The position numbers and the translations under genes were made by a program. From CAZLDI01 sp964558415 (GTDB lineage: Bacteria; Chloroflexota; Dehalococcoidia; SM23-28-2; RBG-16-64-32): a stretch of 64,000 nt of DNA. A model generated the notes under the pieces. The model had not been told where the DNA came from, made no database searches, and was given only the letters and a program-made list of their open reading frames with translations. Below, piece by piece: positions 59,260-64,000 of the stretch (position 1 is its first letter; every line of letters begins with the position of its first letter). The stretch spans positions 67,134 to 131,133 of the forward strand of contig CAZLDI010000008.1 of the NCBI GenBank assembly GCA_964558415.1. The letters run 5' to 3'.

Positions 59260-60342
59260 CTATGCCAGGACCGACCGGCTGACCGCCGCCACGTTCGGGC
59301 ATCCTGTCAGTGCCATCGCCAGCGCCAGTTCCTCGCGAAGCGTGCCGAGTACCCGCGAGACCCCCTTCTCTCCGGCAACAGCCAGCCCCCAGATGTACGG
59401 CCGGCCGATGAGCACTGCCTTCGCCCCCAGCGCAAGCGCCGTGAGCACGTCCGCGCCGCGCCTGATCCCGCCGTCCATCAGCACCTCCGCTCGCCCCTGC
59501 ACGGCCCCAACGATGCCGGGGAGCACGTCGATCGTGGCGGGCGCGCGGTCAAGCTGGCGCCCCCCGTGGTTGGAGACGACGATGCCGGCGGCTCCGTGCT
59601 GTACGGCAAGGAGCGCGTCGTCTACCGACATGATGCCCTTGATGAGCAGGGGAAGCCGCGTCAGCGAGCGCAGCCACTCCACGTCCTTCCAGGCCATGGC
59701 GGGATTGATCAGCCGCGCGGCCGACGCCGCCAGGGCGGAGCCATAGTCACCCATGGCGACCTCGTCCAGCGTTACCCCGCGTGCGAGGTTCGCATACGTC
59801 ACCTCAGGTGGGAACGCCAGGCGGTTGCGCAGGTCCTTCTCACGCTTTCCCAGGTAGGGGGCGTCTACGGTGAGGCAAAGCGCCGAATACCCGCGAGCCT
59901 CCGCCCGCCCAACGAGCTCCGCCGTCACGCCGCGGTCAGGAGTGACATAAAGCTGGAACCACTTTGGCCCGTCCGCAGCGCCTGCGACCTCCTCGATGCT
60001 ACAGCTCGACATCGTGCTCAGCACCATGATCGTCCCGGCAGCAGCCGCCGCGCGCGCCGTCGCCTGCTCGCCCCCGGGGTGCGCCGCCTGCTGCAGCGCC
60101 ACCGGCGCCAGAAGCACAGGGAACGAGACCGTCTGGCCCAGCACCGATGTGGACGTGTCAATGGCGGACACGTCGATCAGCGCGCGCGGCAGGAGCTCGA
60201 AACGGTCGAACGCCTCGCGGTTGCGCCGCAGCGTGATCTCGTCGCCCGCCCCTCCGGCGATGAAGTCGAATATCTGCTGCGGCAGCTTCCGCCGCGCGGC
60301 TTCTTCGTAGTCGAGGAGATTGACCAGTGGCGGGCTTGGCAC
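59260..60342 (-). CDS. FMN-dependent alpha-hydroxy-acid oxidase/dehydrogenase
   Basis: A TIM-barrel flavoprotein oxidising L-2-hydroxy acids such as lactate or glycolate. The 360-residue product has LLDYEEAARRKLPQQIFDF near its N-terminus, LAPVALQQAAHPGGE, LTVDAPYLGKREKDLRN, and the catalytic VSNHGGRQLDRAPATIDVLP with the active-site His, then LMDGGIRRG. The electron acceptor (oxygen or a quinone) is not determined. It is on the opposite strand to its neighbours and ends near the APH gene. Confidence 0.92.
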   Translation of the reverse strand: MPSPPLVNLLDYEEAARRKLPQQIFDFIAGGAGDEITLRRNREAFDRFELLPRALIDVSAIDTSTSVLGQTVSFPVLLAPVALQQAAHPGGEQATARAAAAAGTIMVLSTMSSCSIEEVAGAADGPKWFQLYVTPDRGVTAELVGRAEARGYSALCLTVDAPYLGKREKDLRNRLAFPPEVTYANLARGVTLDEVAMGDYGSALAASAARLINPAMAWKDVEWLRSLTRLPLLIKGIMSVDDALLAVQHGAAGIVVSNHGGRQLDRAPATIDVLPGIVGAVQGRAEVLMDGGIRRGADVLTALALGAKAVLIGRPYIWGLAVAGEKGVSRVLGTLREELALAMALTGCPNVAAVSRSVLA

Positions 60343-60409
60343 GGGCGCATCGTAGCACCTCCCCGCTTATCGAGTGAAGCGCTGCCGCTGGCGTAGAATA
60401 AGGCGCGTC

Positions 60410-61768
60410 ATGGAACCGCGCATTCAGTACGCGAAGACCAGCGACGGCGTGAGCATCGCCTACGCCACTGCGGGAGAGGGCACGCCGTTGATCCTCGCGC
60501 CCTCTCCGCCGCTGTGCCACGTCCAACTCCAATGGCAGATGTTCGGGTACCTGATGGAACCGGTGGCACGAACATTTCGCCTCACGTGGTACGACTCTCG
60601 GGGATCGGGCCTGTCGGACCGAAGAGCGATCGACTTTTCTATGGCCGCGATGGTCAGGGACCTAGAGGCAGTGGCTGACCGCGCATCTCCCGCGGAGTTC
60701 ACCCTGCTGGCTTTGTATGATGCCGTTCCTATTGCAGTCGCTTACGCAGCGGCGAATCCGGGTCGGTTGTCTCATTTGATCCTCATCGACGGGTGGGCCA
60801 ATTTCATTGAAGACTACGATAAGGCCGCGATTCATGCGGACGAGGCGCTTCGTGATGGCGATTGGACCCTTTACACGGAAACGCTCGCGAAGGTACTGAT
60901 CGGGTTCGATGACCCCGCATTCGCCGCGAAGTTTGCTGAGTTTATCCGGACCTGTGTTGACCCTGACGCCTGCCGTGAGGCCTTCTCTGTGCACGGCAAC
61001 GAGGGATATGACGTTACCAGGTTGCTCAGTGAGGTGAGGACACCAACCCTCGTTGCGCACAACCAGAACAATGGGTGGGTGTCCGTCCGAGCCGGGCAGC
61101 GGTTGGCCGCTGGCATACCAGACGCGCAGTTCGTGGTCTTGAACGACATGACTTACCAGAGTCTGCCGGGACTGATAGCGGAAGTAACCGGTCAGGACTC
61201 GTCCCTGGCGCAGTCGTCCTCTCGTTCCAACAGCACCACCGCCGCTCCCTCCGGCACCGCCGTCATCCTCTTCGCCGACATCACGGATTCCACCGCCCTC
61301 ACCGAGCGCCTCGGGGACTCCGCATTCCGCGATAAGGCCCGCGACCTCGACGCCGCCCTCCGTACTATCATCCGAACGAACGCCGGCACCCCCATCGAAG
61401 GCAAGCTCCTCGGCGACGGCGTCCTCGCCGTCTTCACCAGCGCCCGCCAGGCGATAGAGGCTGCGCTGGCGTGCGGGAAGGCGGGCAGCGACGCGGGGCT
61501 GCCCCTACACCTCGGCCTCCACGCCGGCGACGTCATCCGCGAGGACAACAACGTCTACGGCGGCGCCGTCAACATCGCCGCGCGCATCAGCGGCCTCTCC
61601 GCGCCGGGCGAGGTGCTGGTCTCGGACACCGTGCGCGGCCTCGCCCGCACCAGCGCCGGCGTCACGTTCGAGGACCGCGGCGAGCAGTCGCTCAAGGGCG
61701 TCGGCGAGCCCGTGCGCGTGTGGGCCGTCTCCCCCTCTCCATCGCATGGAGAAGGGGCCGGGGGGTGA
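60410..61768 (+). CDS. Degenerate alpha/beta-hydrolase fused to class III cyclase (copy 3)
   Basis: The 452-residue protein has the same layout as the 47-50 kb genes, but the hydrolase half (1-270) is catalytically dead. The nucleophile elbow reads LALYDA, so Tyr103 replaces Ser, and the His region reads NDMTYQS without His. The cyclase (about 290-440) is intact in its key residues: FADITDSTALTERLGD, the Lys-containing GKLLGDGVLAVF and AVNIAARI with Asn and Arg. The tail SPSPSHGEGAGG is encoded by a repeat element. A TAGAAT box ten bases before the ATG suggests a short-leader mRNA. It is inferred to be a ligand-controlled cyclase. Confidence 0.85.
   Translation: MEPRIQYAKTSDGVSIAYATAGEGTPLILAPSPPLCHVQLQWQMFGYLMEPVARTFRLTWYDSRGSGLSDRRAIDFSMAAMVRDLEAVADRASPAEFTLLALYDAVPIAVAYAAANPGRLSHLILIDGWANFIEDYDKAAIHADEALRDGDWTLYTETLAKVLIGFDDPAFAAKFAEFIRTCVDPDACREAFSVHGNEGYDVTRLLSEVRTPTLVAHNQNNGWVSVRAGQRLAAGIPDAQFVVLNDMTYQSLPGLIAEVTGQDSSLAQSSSRSNSTTAAPSGTAVILFADITDSTALTERLGDSAFRDKARDLDAALRTIIRTNAGTPIEGKLLGDGVLAVFTSARQAIEAALACGKAGSDAGLPLHLGLHAGDVIREDNNVYGGAVNIAARISGLSAPGEVLVSDTVRGLARTSAGVTFEDRGEQSLKGVGEPVRVWAVSPSPSHGEGAGG
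61731..61757 (+). repeat. Palindromic repeat fused to the end of copy 3
   Basis: CCCCCTCTCCAT pairs with ATGGAGAAGGGG around CGC (one mismatch), then GGGGGGTGAGGTA leads to the start codon of the next gene. The element is in frame, so it codes for the C-terminal SPSPSHGEGAGG. Its twin lies at 63085. Confidence 0.75.
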
Positions 61769-61772
61769 GGTA

Positions 61773-63122
61773 ATGGAACCGCGCATCCAGTACGCAAAAA
61801 CAAGCGATGGCGTGAACATCGCCTACTGCACTATGGGCGAAGGGCAACCGCTGGTCTACACATCCAACGTGTGGGGTGACATTCACTGGTACCTCCACAA
61901 CGAACCTACGCGCCGGGAGGTAGATCGCCTCATCGCCTCGGGTTGGCGAGTCGTGCGGTATGACAGTCGTGGCATGGGCGCCTCTGACCGGGATGTGAGC
62001 GACTTTTCGCTGGCGGCCAGGGTGGCGGACCTCGAGACTGTCGTTGCCAGCGCCGAAGTTGACCGCTTCGTGCTATGCGGGTACGGGCAGGGTGGACCGG
62101 TCGCGATCAAGTACGCGGTCCATTGCCCGGAGCGCGTGTCTCATCTCGTCCTCGTGAACTCCTTTGCCCTGGGATCCGCCCACTATCAAAGGAATCCGGT
62201 CATGCAGGCGCTGGTCGCAATGCGTGCGATGGCAGATGAGCAGTGGGAATTCGTCACCATGAACATCGCCACGGCCTCGCTCGGTTTTGCGGACACCGAG
62301 CTTGCTAGGAAGACGGCAGAGCTGTTTCGCAGCTCCACATCAGCAAAGACGTTCTTTTCCTTCGTAGATGCAGCAGAGAAGGTAGATGTGCTTAACCTCC
62401 TCCCTAAAGTGACGGTGCCGACGCTCGTCGTGCTCGACAAGTCCGGTTTCGTTACAGAGGATCTGTCGCGAGTGCTGGCTTCCAGTATTCCCAACGCCCG
62501 CTTTGTAGGCACCAACGACTACTCGCAAGAGCTGCACTCGTTCGTCCGCGGCGAGCCGCTGGCAGTGGTGGGGACGGGGCGCGCACTCCCCGGCATGACT
62601 GCTATCCTCTTCGCCGACATCGTCGACTCCACCGCCCTCACCGAGCGCCTCGGCGACGCCGCCTTCCGCGCGAAGGCGCGCGAGCTCGACACCGCCCTCC
62701 GCAGCATCATCCGCGAGAACGCCGGCACCCCCATCGAAGGCAAGCTCCTCGGCGACGGCGTCCTCGCCGTCTTCACCAGCGCCCGCCAGGCGATAGAGGC
62801 TGCACTGGCGTGCGGGAAGGCGGGCGATGAGGGCGGGTTACCCCTGCACCTCGGCCTCCACGCCGGCGACGTCATCCGCGAGTCGGACCCGGACGGGCGC
62901 GCCAACGTCTACGGCGGCGCCGTCAACATCGCCTCGCGCATCAGCGGCCTCTCGGCACCGGGTGAGGTACTGGTCTCGGACACCGTGCGCGGCCTTGCCC
63001 GCACCAGCGCCGGCGTCACCTTCGAAGACCGCGGCGAGCAGGCGCTCAAGGGCGTCGGCGACGCCGTGCGCGTGTGGGCCGTCTCCCCCTCTCCATCGCA
63101 TGGAGAGGGGGCCGGGGGGTGA
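61773..63122 (+). CDS. Degenerate alpha/beta-hydrolase fused to class III cyclase (copy 4)
   Basis: A 449-residue protein, layout as above. The hydrolase elbow reads GYGQGG, so Gly105 takes the place of the nucleophile, and the His region is NDYSQELHS. The cyclase has FADIVDSTALTERLGD, GKLLGDGVLAVF and AVNIASRI. The hydrolase half differs strongly from copy 3 while the cyclase half is almost identical in DNA. The ATG lies after GGGGTGAGGTA. It ends in the same repeat-coded SPSPSHGEGAGG. Confidence 0.85.
   Translation: MEPRIQYAKTSDGVNIAYCTMGEGQPLVYTSNVWGDIHWYLHNEPTRREVDRLIASGWRVVRYDSRGMGASDRDVSDFSLAARVADLETVVASAEVDRFVLCGYGQGGPVAIKYAVHCPERVSHLVLVNSFALGSAHYQRNPVMQALVAMRAMADEQWEFVTMNIATASLGFADTELARKTAELFRSSTSAKTFFSFVDAAEKVDVLNLLPKVTVPTLVVLDKSGFVTEDLSRVLASSIPNARFVGTNDYSQELHSFVRGEPLAVVGTGRALPGMTAILFADIVDSTALTERLGDAAFRAKARELDTALRSIIRENAGTPIEGKLLGDGVLAVFTSARQAIEAALACGKAGDEGGLPLHLGLHAGDVIRESDPDGRANVYGGAVNIASRISGLSAPGEVLVSDTVRGLARTSAGVTFEDRGEQALKGVGDAVRVWAVSPSPSHGEGAGG
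63085..63111 (+). repeat. Palindromic repeat fused to the end of copy 4
   Basis: A perfect 12-bp stem (CCCCCTCTCCAT with ATGGAGAGGGGG, loop CGC) followed by GGGGGGTGAGG and the next ATG. It matches the element at 61731 except for one base. Confidence 0.75.
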
Positions 63123-63126
63123 GGTG

Positions 63127-64000
63127 ATGGAACCGCGCATCCAGTACGCCAAGACGAGCGATGGGGTGGATATCGCCTTCGCCACTGCGGGCGATGGCCC
63201 TCCCCTGCTGCTGATGCAGCCTCCTCCGCAAAGCCACGTGCAGGCGGCTTGGGAAATGTTCCCGCAATTTCACGCGCTCGCAGAGCGCTTCCATGTGGTG
63301 TGGTACGACAGCCGCGGCAGCGGTCTCTCTGATCGTGACGCCATCGATTTTTCGATGGACGCGATGTTGCGCGACCTCGAGGCGGTGGTTGATGGCGCGG
63401 GGCTGCAGCGCTTCGCGATGGCCGGCATCCTAGACGCGGCTCCGATCGCCGTAGCCTACGCTGCGACCCGTCGGGAGCAGATTTCCTCCCTGGTCATTGC
63501 CGATGGCTGGGTGAAGTTTTCGGACTGGAGGAATCAGAGCCCTGTCAACGTAGCCGAAGAGGCCCTGCGCAGCGGCGATTGGACGCTGTATACGGAAACC
63601 CTCACGCGGGTGTTGTTTGGAATCGAAAACCAGGAATTTGCCGCCAGATATGCCGCCTACATCAGGGAATGTGTCGAACCGCTGGCTTATCGTTCATCGC
63701 AAGCGTGTATGGAGACCTGGGACGTCTCCGCCCTTCTGCCGCAGATAACCACCCGCACGCTCGTCGTCTCCAACCGCAACAATCGCTTCCTTTCCCCGCA
63801 AGTTGGGCAGCGCATGGCCGCGCGGATCCCGAACGCACGATTCCAGCTGATAGACGATAGGTATCTCCTGGAACTGCCGGGGATCATAACCGGGTTCCTG
63901 GGCGAAGGCCGAGAAGTAGAAATTGCAAGTGACCTCCCGTCCGGCACCGCCATCATCCTCTTCGCCGACATCACGGATTCCACCGCCCTCACCGAGCGCC
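63127..64000 (+). CDS. Degenerate alpha/beta-hydrolase fused to class III cyclase (copy 5, cut by window edge)
   Basis: The frame from the ATG at 63127 stays open to the right edge (291 codons). It encodes the hydrolase half and the first part of the cyclase (FADITDSTALTER). The elbow reads AGILDAA, so Leu102 stands where the nucleophile should be, and the His region is DDRYLLELPG. The hydrolase half is closest to copy 3 (WYDSRGSGLSDR and TLYTETLTRVL are shared). The cyclase start is nearly identical to copy 3 in DNA. Confidence 0.82.
   Translation, partial: MEPRIQYAKTSDGVDIAFATAGDGPPLLLMQPPPQSHVQAAWEMFPQFHALAERFHVVWYDSRGSGLSDRDAIDFSMDAMLRDLEAVVDGAGLQRFAMAGILDAAPIAVAYAATRREQISSLVIADGWVKFSDWRNQSPVNVAEEALRSGDWTLYTETLTRVLFGIENQEFAARYAAYIRECVEPLAYRSSQACMETWDVSALLPQITTRTLVVSNRNNRFLSPQVGQRMAARIPNARFQLIDDRYLLELPGIITGFLGEGREVEIASDLPSGTAIILFADITDSTALTER

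Noticed and set aside
59146..60396. Plus-strand frame of about 416 codons opposite the hydroxy-acid oxidase
   Set aside because: Antisense shadow; no domain and overlaps two recognised genes.

Overview
The window looks like one chromosomal stretch of a GC-rich, non-pathogenic bacterium, most likely Chloroflexota (Dehalococcoidia-like) or a close environmental lineage. This is inferred from gene content and style, not from a marker search. The pointers are high GC, an archaeal-type phosphoglycerate mutase (ApgM), a DUF1461 membrane protein, surface proteins with Pro/Thr stalks and C-terminal membrane anchors, a diaminopimelate pathway gene (dapF), the MEP isoprenoid pathway (ispH), and many start codons preceded at only 6-10 bases by a -10 box (probable leaderless mRNAs).

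Layout. 1-3.6 kb: a truncated CaiB-type CoA-transferase, a membrane-anchored unknown, a HEPN-like protein, a small ORF and an alpha/beta hydrolase. 3.7-11.6 kb: tRNA-Phe(GAA), alanine dehydrogenase, a DRTGG/P-loop protein, a zinc-ribbon membrane protein, a RumA-type rRNA methyltransferase coupled to Maf, a tandem GNAT protein and a PcrA/UvrD helicase. 11.6-20.6 kb: a methyltransferase, a large secreted protein with repeated acidic (calcium-binding type) modules, MscS, CorA, a cupredoxin, a thioredoxin-like protein, MazG, DUF1461, FmdB and GNAT. 20.6-30.5 kb: a minus-strand run of core genes, read cmk-plsC-ispH-glmS-PEP/pyruvate-binding-dgt-dnaG-rpoD. 30.6-37.9 kb: surface and lipoproteins, an EamA permease, TupA with a ModE-like regulator but no transporter, and a His-rich protein behind a long structured leader.

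37.9-43.4 kb is a toxin-antitoxin-rich patch. It holds a solitary HicB, a HicA-HicB-unknown-signal peptidase operon, and a second compact HicB-HicA-DUF2283 cassette wedged between intact guaA and a 99-bp remnant of a different guaA 3' end, which looks like the scar of integration at guaA. 43.4-44.9 kb has two blocks of tandem repeats flanking tsaC.

44.9-64 kb has a penicillin acylase and a glycolytic set (pgk, apgM, tpiA) with miaA and dapF. It also has two tandem clusters of proteins that fuse an alpha/beta-hydrolase fold to a class III nucleotidyl cyclase. The first cluster (two genes) keeps the hydrolase triad. The second (three genes, the last cut by the right edge) has lost the nucleophile serine and the histidine in every member while keeping the cyclase catalytic residues. 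I read these as hydrolase-fold sensor domains that control cyclic nucleotide synthesis, diversified by tandem duplication, and regard them as the most interesting system here. The fused architecture itself is known (Mycobacterium tuberculosis Rv1900c); the tandem array with dead hydrolase domains is the unusual part.
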